A DNA stretch of 64,000 bases, from contig JBFLVJ010000004.1 in assembly GCA_040758595.1 (NCBI GenBank), forward strand, positions 1-64,000, given 5' to 3'. The notes under the pieces were generated by a model. It was given only the letters and a program-made list of their open reading frames with translations. It did no database searches and was not told where the DNA came from. The position numbers and the translations under genes are program-made. This DNA comes from Bilamarchaeum sp040758595. GTDB lineage: Archaea; Micrarchaeota; Micrarchaeia; Anstonellales; Bilamarchaeaceae. Shown here piece by piece: positions 1-8,553 of the stretch (within the stretch, counting starts at the first letter, position 1; each line of letters begins with the position of its first letter).

Positions 1-1
1 T

Positions 2-694
2 TCAACTCCCACATCTCCGCTCAGCGTCCCTATTCGGTCCGAGTACCCTCCGTCTGAGCAGGTACGCTCCGATGTCTATCCCGTGCAATATCGTGAGCTT
101 GGTCTCTCCTTGCCTGACACCATAGCTGATGGGGACCTCGCATATCCTCAGCCTGAGCCGCGAGCACTCGGCGAAGAAGTTCGCCTCGAGCGAGAAGTGC
201 GGGGCGTCTACGACCATCCTCTTGTATGCGCTCTTCCTGAACGCCCAGAACCCCGAGCACACGTCTGATATGGGCCGGAGGTAGAGCACGTTGGCCATCA
301 GCGTGAGCATGCCGTTGCCCAGCCTGTTGACGGGCTTCATCGCGCCCTCCTCTATCCTGCCCTTGAATCTGCTACCGAGCACGACCTCGCACCCTTCCAG
401 GCGTTCCAGGAGCTTCGGTATCTCTTCTGGCATGTAGCTCGCGTCCGAATCGAGCAGCACCAGCACGTCCGTGTCTATCTCCCCGAACGCCTTCTTTATC
501 GCGATGCCCTTCCCGCGCCTGTCCAGGGTTATGAGCTCCACACCGAGCCTGCGCACTATATCGACGGTCCCGTCCGTGCTGCCGCTGTCAGCCACATATA
601 TGCGATAGGCGGAATCGACTTTCCTGACCCGGCCAATTATCTCCTCTATGGCATCGGCCTCGTTCAGGGTGGGTAGCAGCACCGAGACGTCCAT
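2..694 (-). CDS. GT2 family glycosyltransferase (polyprenyl-phosphate sugar synthase type)
   Basis: A soluble GT-A fold enzyme expected to move a sugar from a nucleotide donor to a lipid-phosphate or glycan acceptor at the inner membrane face. Visible motifs are the N-terminal LLPTLNEAD start, the DSGSTDG nucleotide-binding loop near residue 38, and LLDSDASY, whose DSD is the metal-binding DxD equivalent. The length of about 230 residues and absence of C-terminal membrane helices fit the DPM1-like subclass. A TTG at 700 is an alternative start; I prefer the ATG at 694 because it lies 8 nt after GGTG. The gene follows the GT-C membrane protein with a few bases of overlap, suggesting the pair makes and uses a lipid-linked sugar. 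Acceptor and sugar are unknown. Confidence 0.85.
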   Translation of the reverse strand: MDVSVLLPTLNEADAIEEIIGRVRKVDSAYRIYVADSGSTDGTVDIVRRLGVELITLDRRGKGIAIKKAFGEIDTDVLVLLDSDASYMPEEIPKLLERLEGCEVVLGSRFKGRIEEGAMKPVNRLGNGMLTLMANVLYLRPISDVCSGFWAFRKSAYKRMVVDAPHFSLEANFFAECSRLRLRICEVPISYGVRQGETKLTILHGIDIGAYLLRRRVLGPNRDAERRCGS

Positions 695-696
695 GC

Positions 697-2550
697 TCAA
701 ATCACCCTGAACACTATGAACGCGTTCCCGCTGAGCCTCTGGTCTACCATGAACCTCGGGTCAGCTTCGAGCATGCTCAGCTTCTGGTTGACCTGCTCGG
801 GCTGGAAGCCCGCTATGCACCCATGATCGAAGATCGCGTACTCATATCCGTATTTTTTCAGGAAACCGTAGTTGCCCTCCACGCTGTCCGTTATGGAGCG
901 CGTCCTGTAATCGATGACCTCCCTCTCCCAGCTGTAGTCCATCATGCTGAAGCCGTTGAGCGGGCTGAAGGGGCCGCCGCACATGGCCGCCACCCTGGTC
1001 TCAGCAGGGAGCGCCCCCCCGAGGTTGACATACCCGGAGAACTGCTCCTGGGAGATGAAGCCGGCGCCAGGGGGCCACATGGATGTCTCCACCACGTATT
1101 TCGGCGCTGCTGAGGTGGCGAGCAATCCGCCGACCAATAGCACCAGGAGAGCCAGCGCGAAGCCCTTGGAGCCCCTCTCCACATGCTCATGGAAGCGGGC
1201 CGCGCCTACCCCGGCCAGCATCGCGACCGGAATCGCGAGGAACACCCAGAACCGGTGCGGCACCAGCTTCACCGGCAGCAGATTCCCTTCGGTGCCGACC
1301 ATGCAGAATATGAACCATATGATGAGGATGGCCATCGAAAGGCTCTCCTTCCTCTCGCGGAAGGATTTGACCGCGACCCACAGCCCGCCCAGGGCGAGTA
1401 TCATGGCGAACGCGCCCCATCCGACCGGCTGGTCCATCTTCGACGCGAACGGCGCTTCCCAGAAATCCTGGAAGCCATATACGATGCCACCGCTCGTATC
1501 AGCCGTCTTCTCTGTGAATATGCTTCCGCTCAGGCTCAGGTGGCTGAAGACGACGTCCGTCGGGAACATGACGAACATTGGTATCCAGAACTCGGCCAGG
1601 GCGAGCGCGAACGCGGCGATGAAGATGGTCGCGGTGGGGATGGCCGCCGATAGCGCTTTCTTGTCCAGCTTCCGGTTTTCCCATGCTTTCACGATGAAGA
1701 GAGCGGCGACGAACCCTGCCATCAGGCCGAAGAACGTCGCAGCGGGCGACGGAGCCGTTATCATGGCCGCAGCCATGGAAAGGACGGCCGCGATGGCGAA
1801 CCCATTCCTCTGCGCTCCTTCCGCTTTCAGGTGCCGCTCCACGAAATAGAGCGCCGGGAAGACCAGCATCACCGATAGCGTCTGGGCCCATATGAAATGG
1901 CTCATGAAAGACGGGAGCACCGCGAGCACGAACGCGGCCCACAGGGCCCTCTTCCCTCCGAATCTCTCTTTGGCCCAGGCGAAGAAGAACGGTATCGCAA
2001 GGCTGATGAGCAATGAGTTCAGGAATTTCATCGAGGCCTGGAGAGGCGCCCCTCCGATCTGGAAGGCGACCCCGAGCAGGACATCATAGAAAGGCGGGTA
2101 GGGCGCCAGGTATTTTATCAGCTGGCTGTCCGGCTGGATATACGTCCCGTGGAGCGAGACGAATCTCACGCCTTCCGCATGCTCCCAGGGGTCGTCGTCC
2201 TCCAGCCAGGGGTAGTTGGACGAGCCTATATAATAGACAGCCAGATGGATGACGAATAACAGGATGACTATCTTCCATCCGTCCGATATGTCCGGCAGCG
2301 AGAGCTTGAAATCCTCGGCGTCCTTATATGCCAGGAGGAGCAAGCCGCCTGTCAGCGCCAGGTATATCGGCCACCACGCGAGCCCGAGGGCTCCGAGCAC
2401 CACGCTCGCCTGCACGAAGAAGACGATGCCAAGGCCCATCGCCATGAAGAACTTGGCCGCCTTGTCCTCCTCTTCCATGCCGAGGAGCCTCCACATGGCG
2501 TAGCCTGATCCTGCGCATACCGTGATGAAGAATATCAGCTGGGCTATCAT
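697..2550 (-). CDS. Polytopic membrane GT-C glycosyltransferase-like protein
   Basis: A 617-residue integral membrane protein with about a dozen hydrophobic helices. After two helices there is an exposed acidic motif EDDDPWEH near residue 118, followed by VRFVSLHGTY. This resembles the first external loop of oligosaccharyl- and mannosyl-transferases of the GT-C class, where the aspartates bind metal and the lipid-phosphate donor. No WWDxG motif of STT3/AglB is visible, so it is probably not the oligosaccharyltransferase itself. The C-terminal part of about 110 residues is less hydrophobic and probably extracytoplasmic. It lies 10 nt after the epimerase and overlaps the GT2 gene. Likely role: adding a sugar from a polyprenyl-phosphate donor outside the cell. 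The family call is by pattern only. Confidence 0.7.
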   Translation of the reverse strand: MIAQLIFFITVCAGSGYAMWRLLGMEEEDKAAKFFMAMGLGIVFFVQASVVLGALGLAWWPIYLALTGGLLLLAYKDAEDFKLSLPDISDGWKIVILLFVIHLAVYYIGSSNYPWLEDDDPWEHAEGVRFVSLHGTYIQPDSQLIKYLAPYPPFYDVLLGVAFQIGGAPLQASMKFLNSLLISLAIPFFFAWAKERFGGKRALWAAFVLAVLPSFMSHFIWAQTLSVMLVFPALYFVERHLKAEGAQRNGFAIAAVLSMAAAMITAPSPAATFFGLMAGFVAALFIVKAWENRKLDKKALSAAIPTATIFIAAFALALAEFWIPMFVMFPTDVVFSHLSLSGSIFTEKTADTSGGIVYGFQDFWEAPFASKMDQPVGWGAFAMILALGGLWVAVKSFRERKESLSMAILIIWFIFCMVGTEGNLLPVKLVPHRFWVFLAIPVAMLAGVGAARFHEHVERGSKGFALALLVLLVGGLLATSAAPKYVVETSMWPPGAGFISQEQFSGYVNLGGALPAETRVAAMCGGPFSPLNGFSMMDYSWEREVIDYRTRSITDSVEGNYGFLKKYGYEYAIFDHGCIAGFQPEQVNQKLSMLEADPRFMVDQRLSGNAFIVFRVI

Positions 2551-2560
2551 CGTCCTCCCC

Positions 2561-3499
2561 CTACCTATCCCGTCCTCTGTTTTTTAATCCGCTTCCTTCT
2601 CTGAGCCATCCGATGTATCGCCGCAGTCCGTCGCGCAGCCCCACCCTGGCCTTCCAACCCAGTGCCTCGAGCTTCCGGGTGTCCATGAGCATGAGCCGCA
2701 CGTCCCCCCTCCAGCCCTGCGGTTCCTTGCCGAAGCGCATCTCTGGCTCCAGCCCGAGCTCCCCGCACATGGCTTCGGCCAGCTCCTTCACGCTTGTCTT
2801 CTCCTTGCCGCCGACATTGAACACGTCATATCCGCTCCGCTGCTTCTGCCAGGCCGTGAGCATGGCCGAGACGCAATCCGAGACGTAGAGGAAAGATTTC
2901 TGCTGCCTGCCGTCCCCGAGTATCTCGAGCAGCGCTGGGTCAGCGGCCAGCTTCCTGAAGAAATCGAACATCACTCCACGGACGCTCCGCTCTCCATATA
3001 TGTTCGCGAGCCTGAGCGAGGTGCAGCACATCCCATAGGAGCCGGAATATGCCGAAAGGTATGATTCTCCTGCTGCTTTGCTGGCGCCGTAATTGCTTAT
3101 AGGCCTGCAGGGGGCATCCTCCACTGTCGGCACCGCGACCATATCCCCACAGACGGCCGAGCTCGAGGCGAACACGATCCTCCCCACATCGGCTTTTCGG
3201 CACGATTCTAGCACCGAGAGCGTGCCGCGCGTGTTGCTCTCGAAAGATTTCCACGGATCCCCCGCGCTCTCCCGCACATCCGGAGCGGCTGCAAGGTGGA
3301 ACAGGGCATCGATGCAATTGAGCGCTCCGGAGAGGTCCTTTTTTACATTCTTCCGGATGAGCTTGATCCCCTTGCCTATATTCTCTTTCCGTCCTGAAGA
3401 AAGGTCGTCCAGGACGACCACATCGTGGCCTTCAGCCGACAGCGCATCGGAGAGATGCGAGCCTATGAATCCCGCCCCTCCGGTAACAGCGATTCTCAA
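2561..3499 (-). CDS. NAD-dependent epimerase/dehydratase (UDP-glucose 4-epimerase type)
   Basis: An extended short-chain dehydrogenase of 312 residues acting on a nucleotide sugar. The NAD-binding GGAGFIG is at residues 7-13, the catalytic serine lies in ASSSAVCG, and Y137/K141 form the YxxxK pair. A C-terminal RRYIGWL tail is typical of archaeal GalE-like enzymes. The start codon is TTG, preceded by GGAG and 5 nt. It is the first gene of a minus-strand unit with the GT-C and GT2 genes. The substrate (UDP-Glc, UDP-GlcNAc or another) cannot be read from the sequence. Confidence 0.85.
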   Translation of the reverse strand: MRIAVTGGAGFIGSHLSDALSAEGHDVVVLDDLSSGRKENIGKGIKLIRKNVKKDLSGALNCIDALFHLAAAPDVRESAGDPWKSFESNTRGTLSVLESCRKADVGRIVFASSSAVCGDMVAVPTVEDAPCRPISNYGASKAAGESYLSAYSGSYGMCCTSLRLANIYGERSVRGVMFDFFRKLAADPALLEILGDGRQQKSFLYVSDCVSAMLTAWQKQRSGYDVFNVGGKEKTSVKELAEAMCGELGLEPEMRFGKEPQGWRGDVRLMLMDTRKLEALGWKARVGLRDGLRRYIGWLREGSGLKNRGRDR

Positions 3500-3534
3500 T
3501 AAATCTCCCTCGCTGACTAATCGGTGGTTCTGGT

Positions 3535-3542
3535 TTTAAAAA
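3535..3542 (+). promoter_or_regulatory. TATA box for methyltransferase at 3575
   Basis: TTTTAAAA lies about 36 nt before the ATG at 3575. An upstream GTG at 3524 would begin before this box, so a start at 3575 or 3581 is preferred. Confidence 0.55.
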
Positions 3543-3574
3543 CAGCATCAGGGATAGGGAATCCGGTAATCCTG

Positions 3575-4294
3575 ATGTCCATGGCAAAATTGAGGAACGC
3601 TCTCATAAAGCGGCTCGCAGGCAAGCCGTTCCAGTGCCAGCATGCCGAGCTATCGGTCATCGCGACCGCGGCAGACGAGCCTTCCAGACCCAACGACCGT
3701 CTGCTGGATATCTCGCTCCAGGCGATAGCCAATGCCCGGACCGTCGACCTGTCAGATGTCAAGGAGCGTGCCGCAGGGAGCATCTACGAATCGCTCGACA
3801 CCTGGCCCGGGGAGCACTACAAGCTCCTAGCTGGACTCGTGATGGCGCTCGAGCCGAAGGTTGTCGTCGAGATTGGCACCGCCAAGGGCGCGGCCACCTT
3901 GAGCATGAGGAAATACCTGAAGAAGGGTGCGAAGATAACCACCTTCGACGTCAGCCCCAAAGACAAGGTGGGCCAGTTCTTCAGGGATTCTGATTTCGAC
4001 GGAAGGCTGGAGCAGCACATAGACGACCTCACAGATTACGATACCGCATCGAAGCACGCAGCGCTGCTCAAATCCGCCGATATCATCTTCATGGACGCGC
4101 TCAAGGACGGCAAGATGGAATACCTTTTCATGGAGAACTTCGAGCGCATCAGCTTGAAGAAGGGCACACTCATCGTCTTCGACGACATCAAGGTCTGGAA
4201 CATGCTCAGGTTCTGGAGGGAGCTGAAGTATCCCAAGATAGACCTCACCTCCTTCGGCCACTGGAGCGGCACCGGCATGATAGAGTGGTTATGA
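3575..4294 (+). CDS. Class I SAM-dependent methyltransferase (cephalosporin hydroxylase/O-methyltransferase-like)
   Basis: A predicted small-molecule methyltransferase of about 239 residues. The Rossmann motif I VVVEIGTAKG, followed by a basic region and TFDVSP as motif II, defines the SAM site, and IIFMDALKDG plus LIVFDDIK give the later strands and a possible acid pair. This layout resembles O-methyltransferases and CmcI-like enzymes of polysaccharide loci. The ATG at 3575, followed by another at 3581, sits correctly downstream of a TATA box; the GTG at 3524 overlaps the promoter. It is divergent from the epimerase gene. The target, probably a sugar hydroxyl, is inferred only from the neighbourhood. 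Confidence 0.75.
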   Translation: MSMAKLRNALIKRLAGKPFQCQHAELSVIATAADEPSRPNDRLLDISLQAIANARTVDLSDVKERAAGSIYESLDTWPGEHYKLLAGLVMALEPKVVVEIGTAKGAATLSMRKYLKKGAKITTFDVSPKDKVGQFFRDSDFDGRLEQHIDDLTDYDTASKHAALLKSADIIFMDALKDGKMEYLFMENFERISLKKGTLIVFDDIKVWNMLRFWRELKYPKIDLTSFGHWSGTGMIEWL

Positions 4295-4321
4295 CACAGG
4301 CAGCCGCTGCCTTCCGGATAT

Positions 4322-4392
4322 GGTTTCCAGTCATATGTTTCGGGTATCGTGTCCCGGCTATGCGAAACCCAAAACCTCAAACGGGAAACCAG
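4322..4392. repeat. Intergenic heptamer element with inverted arms
   Basis: The left arm has GTTTCC-type heptamers (for example GGTTTCC at 4322, TGTTTCG at 4336). The right arm has four in-register GAAAC heptamers: GCGAAAC 4362, CCAAAAC 4369, CTCAAAC 4376, GGGAAAC 4383. The arms are imperfectly complementary. The element ends directly at the TATA box of the cytidylyltransferase gene. It belongs to the dispersed family described in the findings. Confidence 0.65.
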
Positions 4393-4402
4393 TATTTTTA
4401 AT
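4393..4402 (+). promoter_or_regulatory. TATA box for rfbF
   Basis: TATTTTTAAT lies about 26 nt before the expected transcription start near 4423. That would leave a short leader carrying the GGTG ribosome site at 4425-4428. Confidence 0.5.
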
Positions 4403-4424
4403 GACTCAGGCCGATTAGTCTATC

Positions 4425-4428
4425 GGTG
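4425..4428 (+). promoter_or_regulatory. Ribosome binding site GGTG that decides a CTG start
   Basis: GGTG is followed by exactly 5 nt and then CTG at 4434. The same GGTG-N5-start geometry occurs before ATG at 6156, 8554, 14015, 14819 and 34349 and before TTG at 42002. It supports translation from CTG, because no ATG, GTG or TTG lies in frame between the TAG stop at 4416 and the conserved N-terminal motif. Confidence 0.6.
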
Positions 4429-4433
4429 GGAAT

Positions 4434-5201
4434 CTGAAAGTCGCGATCCTATGCGGGGGAAGAGGCACCCGCCTGAACGAGGAGACCAGCACGGCTCCAA
4501 AGCCGCTGGTCAATATCGGAGGCATGCCGGTCCTCTGGCACATCATGAAGGGCTATGCGCACTATGGCTACAGGGACTTCGTCCTGCTCCTGGGCTATAA
4601 GGGCGACCAGATAAGGAGATACTTCACAGAATATGGATACATGGCCCGGGATTTCACCCTGAAGACAGGCAACGGGGAGCGGGAATATTTCGGGGACCTC
4701 GAGGACTGGACGATAACCTTCGCCGACACCTGGGAAGATAGCCTCACCGAGAGGCGGCTTGCCCTGGCAAGGAAGCACCTTGAAGGCGGGGATTTCATGC
4801 TCACCTACGGGGATGGGGTGGGCGATGTGGATCTGAAGGCGCTCAAGAGGGCGCATTCCGGCAACGGGAAGAGAGGCACAATCACCGTATACAATCCCGA
4901 ATCCAAGTACGGCATCGTGAATGTGGATGGAGCGGGCAACGTGCTATCGTTCCGTGAGAAGCCGCTGATGACCGAGTTCGTGAACATCGGTTTCATGGCG
5001 TTCAGACCTGATGTCTTCGACAGCATCAGCAAGGGGAACGTCATGATGGAGGATTCGCTCCTACCGGCGCTCGCCAAAGAAGGCGATTTGGGTTATCATC
5101 ACCACAAAGGTTTCTGGAAGCCCATGGACACATACAAGGATTTCACCGAGCTAAACGGCATGTGGGCGAAGGGCGATCGGAGATGGAAGGTATGGGAGTG
5201 A
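4434..5201 (+). CDS. rfbF: Glucose-1-phosphate cytidylyltransferase, CTG start
   Basis: Makes CDP-glucose from CTP and glucose-1-phosphate. The protein matches RfbF along its length: the nucleotide-binding loop VAILCGGRGTRL with EETSTAPKPLVNIGG, then PVLWHIMKGYAHYG, LTYGDGVGDVD with the metal-binding aspartates, and the C-terminal HHKGFWKPMDT. The loop is encoded upstream of the first in-frame ATG (4524), which would remove 30 essential residues. Reading from CTG at 4434 restores the family's usual length of about 255 residues. The 3' end overlaps the dehydratase start, so the two are translationally coupled. CDP rather than dTDP activation is inferred from similarity to RfbF and from the RfbG-like neighbour. 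Confidence 0.85.
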   Translation: MKVAILCGGRGTRLNEETSTAPKPLVNIGGMPVLWHIMKGYAHYGYRDFVLLLGYKGDQIRRYFTEYGYMARDFTLKTGNGEREYFGDLEDWTITFADTWEDSLTERRLALARKHLEGGDFMLTYGDGVGDVDLKALKRAHSGNGKRGTITVYNPESKYGIVNVDGAGNVLSFREKPLMTEFVNIGFMAFRPDVFDSISKGNVMMEDSLLPALAKEGDLGYHHHKGFWKPMDTYKDFTELNGMWAKGDRRWKVWE

Positions 5202-6151
5202 GCGGAAAGAACGTCCTGGTGACAGGGGCCACCGGCTTCCTCGGCGCCCATGTGTGCGAGCTGTTCGCCGCGGAAGGCGCCAGCGTGGTCGCGCTCGCGC
5301 GCGACGAGGTGCCGGATTCGAGGTTCTATTTCGACGGCGTCAGTGGAAAGGTCGTCATAGCCAAGGAGCGCCTGGAGGACATCGAAGGGGTAACCCGCGT
5401 CCTAAACGAATACGAGATAGACCTCGTGATACACCTCGGGGCCCAGACCATCGTGCCGACAGCGAACCGTGACCCCTTATCCACATTCCGCTCGAACATC
5501 GAAGGGACCTGGAACGTTCTGGAGGCAGCGAGGAGAGCCAGGGCCAATGCATCCATAATCGTCGCCTCCAGCGACAAGGCTTACGGGGACCAGGAGAAGC
5601 TCCCCTACACCGAAGAGATGGTCCCGGACCCGAAATACCCTTACGATGTCTCCAAGAGATGCTGCGAGCTGCTCTCGAACTCATATTCCTCGACCTATGG
5701 CCTGGGTGTCACGGTCACCCGCCTTGGAAACATCTACGGTCCGGGCGACCTGAATTTCAGCAGGATAGTGCCTGGCACCATACGCTCCATCATGAGGGAC
5801 GAATCCATCCAGATACGCAGCGACGGCAAGTTTACCCGCGAATACCTCTATGTCAAGGACGCCGCTTCGGCATACCTCAGACTAGCAGAGGAGCCGAAGA
5901 AGGCGAAAGGCCAGGTCTTCAATGTGGGGAGCGACGAGCGGCTCACCGTCCTGCAGGTGGTCGAGGTCATCTCGAAAAAGATGGGTCATATCAAGAAGCC
6001 AGAGATACTCAACAGCGCGAAAGGCGAGATAAAAGACCAGTATCTGTCCTCGGCCAAGATGAAGGCGGCGATGGGCTGGAAGAGCCTCTACTCATTCGAC
6101 AAGGGGCTCGATGAGACCATCGCCTGGTACAGGGACTACCTCTCCAGGTGA
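5192..6151 (+). CDS. rfbG: CDP-glucose 4,6-dehydratase-like NAD-dependent dehydratase
   Basis: An extended SDR expected to convert CDP-glucose to CDP-4-keto-6-deoxyglucose. GATGFLG binds NAD at residues 12-18; ASSDKAYG carries the serine-aspartate-lysine signature of CDP-glucose and related dehydratases; Y151 and K155 are the YxxxK catalytic pair; RLGNIYGPGDL and the EYLYV segment follow as in the family. The start could be ATG 5192 or GTG 5198; the farther GTG at 5162 adds residues with no family match. It overlaps rfbF by 10 nt. Its length of about 320 residues is slightly short for bacterial RfbG, so an alternative nucleotide-sugar dehydratase is possible. Confidence 0.75.
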   Translation: MGVSGKNVLVTGATGFLGAHVCELFAAEGASVVALARDEVPDSRFYFDGVSGKVVIAKERLEDIEGVTRVLNEYEIDLVIHLGAQTIVPTANRDPLSTFRSNIEGTWNVLEAARRARANASIIVASSDKAYGDQEKLPYTEEMVPDPKYPYDVSKRCCELLSNSYSSTYGLGVTVTRLGNIYGPGDLNFSRIVPGTIRSIMRDESIQIRSDGKFTREYLYVKDAASAYLRLAEEPKKAKGQVFNVGSDERLTVLQVVEVISKKMGHIKKPEILNSAKGEIKDQYLSSAKMKAAMGWKSLYSFDKGLDETIAWYRDYLSR

Positions 6152-6155
6152 GCCG

Positions 6156-7136
6156 ATGGTCTTCTCCTGCAGGATATGCGGAAACAAGGAAGGCAACCTC
6201 ACGATCCAGGCAAAGGAGATGATGTACGGGCTCAAGGAGAGCTTTGATTATGTGGAATGCGCATCCTGCGGATGTCTCCAATTGGCGCAGCTCCCGGAAG
6301 ACATGGGGAGATATTACCCGAAAGATTACTACTCTATCAAGAGCGCTTCAGGCCCCCTGGCCTCTGCGAAGCGAGCGCTGATATCAAGCCGGGACCGATA
6401 CTCGCTCCTCGGCCAAGGGCTTCTCGGGAAGGTGCTGGACACGGTCTCCCCCAACGGCCTCTTCCATCTCATCCGGAGCAAGGCGCGCCTAACAGGATCC
6501 TCCGCCATCCTAGACGTGGGATGCGGCGCAGGCAGCATGCTCCGCTCGCTCAAGGCCATGGGCTTCGCGGATTTGACCGGGGCAGACCCCTATGCAGAGC
6601 CTGTGGAAGAGTCCGGCCTCAGGATACTGAAGAAAGGCATCACCGAGATGGACGGAGGGAAACGCTTCGACCTGATATTCTTCAACCACTCCCTAGAGCA
6701 CATCCAGGACCAGGAGGGAAACCTCTCCAAGGCGGCAAGGCTGCTCAAGGAAAACGGCACATGCATCGTGCGCATCCCGCTCAAGAGCGAATACATATGG
6801 AAGCGCTACGGCACGAACTGGGTGCAGCTGGACGCACCGAGGCATATCTTCCTGCACACCACCAGAAGCTTCGCCCTCCTCGCGGAGCGCTCCGGCTTCG
6901 AACTCACGGAGACCATATTCGATTCCAGCGAGTTCGTGTTCATCGGCAGCGACGCATATGAGAAAGGCATCCCGCTGGAGAGAATCGCGGGCAACATGCT
7001 AAGTCCGAAAGGCAAGCTCCTCCATTGGGGCGGGATAAACAGGCTACGGGCGAAGGCCGCCGAGCTCAATGCGAAGAGCCAAGGGGACCAGGCGGCGTTC
7101 ATACTGAAGCTGCCCAAGGAAGGTGGTAGGGATTAG
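6156..7136 (+). CDS. SAM-dependent methyltransferase with N-terminal zinc-ribbon
   Basis: A 326-residue methyltransferase. The N-terminus has two CxxC knuckles, CRIC at 5-8 and CASC near 37, a likely zinc site also seen in sugar methyltransferases. The SAM domain begins at ILDVGCGAG, followed by LIFFNHSLEHI, the motif typical of class I enzymes with a catalytic-region histidine. GGTG-N5-ATG fixes the start at 6156, 4 nt after the dehydratase stop. Sitting between a CDP-4-keto-sugar dehydratase and RmlC/RmlD-like enzymes, it may C- or O-methylate the keto sugar. It is shorter than TylC3-type C-methyltransferases, so the position and kind of methylation are open. Confidence 0.75.
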   Translation: MVFSCRICGNKEGNLTIQAKEMMYGLKESFDYVECASCGCLQLAQLPEDMGRYYPKDYYSIKSASGPLASAKRALISSRDRYSLLGQGLLGKVLDTVSPNGLFHLIRSKARLTGSSAILDVGCGAGSMLRSLKAMGFADLTGADPYAEPVEESGLRILKKGITEMDGGKRFDLIFFNHSLEHIQDQEGNLSKAARLLKENGTCIVRIPLKSEYIWKRYGTNWVQLDAPRHIFLHTTRSFALLAERSGFELTETIFDSSEFVFIGSDAYEKGIPLERIAGNMLSPKGKLLHWGGINRLRAKAAELNAKSQGDQAAFILKLPKEGGRD

Positions 7137-8013
7137 GATACTCATACTTGGAGCTACCGGGGTGGTGGGGTACCACATGGCGCTCCATCTCAAGCAGAAC
7201 CACGAGGTGACGACAGCCAGCAGGTCGTCCTCTTCGACAGACTATCGTGTCGATGCGACCGACGAAGGGCAGCTGGAGCGGCTGTTCGATGAGACGAAGC
7301 CAGAGGTGGTGATAAACGCCATCAAGCCGGCGCTCTCGACCGATGCCATGGAGAAAGAGCGGGAGCTGACGACGCTCGTCAATGCCAGGATACCGGAAAC
7401 GCTCGCAGGGATGTCCAGTGACCGCGGATTCCTCCTGGTGCAGATAAGCACCGACTGGGTATATGCAGGAGAGGAAGGAAAGTGGTATGATGAGCGCTCA
7501 CCCGTCTCGCCCAAGAACCATTACACAGAAACAAAGGCGCTGGCAGAGGAGAAGGTACGGACAATAATCCCGCAGAATCATCTCATCCTTCGCACCGAAG
7601 GCGTCTTCGGCTTCGACGAGAAAGGCTCGAACATATTCCTGAGGCTCAAGCGCTCGGCGGACGGGGGCAAGCCGGTCAGGCTCCCTTCCGACCAGTATTC
7701 ACAGCCAATCTGCGGCATCGAGCTCGCCAGGATGGCCGGCGCGCTGATAGGAAAGGGCTGCCGGGGGACCTACAACACCGTCGGCCCGGAATACCTATCA
7801 AGATACGAATTCGGCTTCCGGGTATGCGAGCGCTTCGGATTCGGCTGCGCGCTGGAGCAATTCTCGATAAAGGACCGCGACATCCCGGTGCCTGCCTTTC
7901 TCAGGATAGACACCTCAAAGCTAGCCGGGGAGATAGGGCAGATTAAAAGCCTTGAGGGGCAATTCTCGGATTTAGAGGAGTTTCTGAATGATCGTGCGCA
8001 AGATAGAGGTTGA
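7123..8013 (+). CDS. RmlD-like NDP-4-keto-sugar reductase
   Basis: An SDR of 296 residues resembling dTDP-4-dehydrorhamnose reductase. LILGATGVVGYH is the NADPH loop, STDWVYAG is the serine/threonine motif of RmlD, and HYTETK is the YxxxK site. It overlaps the methyltransferase 3' end by 14 nt. The start is uncertain: GTG at 7123 adds three residues, while an ATT at 7132, 6 nt after GGTG, would give the usual short RmlD N-terminus. It probably reduces the 4-keto group of the CDP-sugar made upstream. No rmlA or rmlB lies nearby, so dTDP-rhamnose is not implied. Confidence 0.8.
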   Translation: MVGIRILILGATGVVGYHMALHLKQNHEVTTASRSSSSTDYRVDATDEGQLERLFDETKPEVVINAIKPALSTDAMEKERELTTLVNARIPETLAGMSSDRGFLLVQISTDWVYAGEEGKWYDERSPVSPKNHYTETKALAEEKVRTIIPQNHLILRTEGVFGFDEKGSNIFLRLKRSADGGKPVRLPSDQYSQPICGIELARMAGALIGKGCRGTYNTVGPEYLSRYEFGFRVCERFGFGCALEQFSIKDRDIPVPAFLRIDTSKLAGEIGQIKSLEGQFSDLEEFLNDRAQDRG

Positions 8014-8545
8014 AGAGCTTCCGCTTTCGGGCGCCTTCCTGATAAGGCCGCTCGAGTTCAAGGACGAGCGGGGCTCGTTCTACAAATTCTATACCGATGA
8101 GACCCTGAAGGCCATCGGCACGAATTCGATGTTCCCGGAGGAATACCTCTCGGTATCCAAGAAGAACGTCATCCGCGGCCTGCATTACCAGCTCGGAGAG
8201 AAGACGCAGGCCAAGCTGGTCAGGTGCACGGCAGGGCGCATATTCGACGTGCTGGTGGACCTGCGCAAATCCTCATCCACGTTCTCCAAATGGTACGGTG
8301 TCGAGCTTTCCGCAGACAAACCGTTATGCCTGTACATACCGCGCGGATTCGCCCACGGCTACGCCGCACTTACGGACGACGCAGCGATACTATACAAGGC
8401 TGACAACCACTACTGCCCTGATTCCGAGGGCGGACTTAGATGGGATGACCCCGAGCTTGCCATATCCTGGCCGGTGAAGAAGCCGTTGCTCTCGAAGAAG
8501 GACGCCAAATGGCCGGCAATCAAGGAGGCCCAGCTTTTCGATTAG
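7988..8545 (+). CDS. rfbC: RmlC-like NDP-4-keto-6-deoxysugar 3,5- (or 3-/5-) epimerase
   Basis: A cupin-fold epimerase of 185 residues, the usual RmlC length. The active-site histidine is H66 in VIRGLHYQ; the KLVRCTAGRIFDVLVDLRK strand and the YIPRGFAHGY motif match the family; the C-terminal LRWDDPELAISWP is the RmlC signature. It overlaps the reductase by 26 nt in another frame, so the two are coupled. Together with the CDP-glucose genes it predicts a deoxysugar with inverted C3 and/or C5. The gene symbol follows the family; the natural nucleotide here is more likely CDP. Confidence 0.85.
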   Translation: MIVRKIEVEELPLSGAFLIRPLEFKDERGSFYKFYTDETLKAIGTNSMFPEEYLSVSKKNVIRGLHYQLGEKTQAKLVRCTAGRIFDVLVDLRKSSSTFSKWYGVELSADKPLCLYIPRGFAHGYAALTDDAAILYKADNHYCPDSEGGLRWDDPELAISWPVKKPLLSKKDAKWPAIKEAQLFD

Positions 8546-8553
8546 GTGGCCGC

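Noticed and set aside
4524..5201. ATG 4524 as start of the cytidylyltransferase
   Set aside because: It would delete the first 30 residues with the nucleotide-binding loop GGRGTRL, which is clearly encoded upstream in frame.
7123..8545. Standard dTDP-rhamnose pathway
   Set aside because: Only RmlC- and RmlD-like genes are present; the nucleotidyltransferase and dehydratase resemble RfbF and RfbG of the CDP-glucose route.
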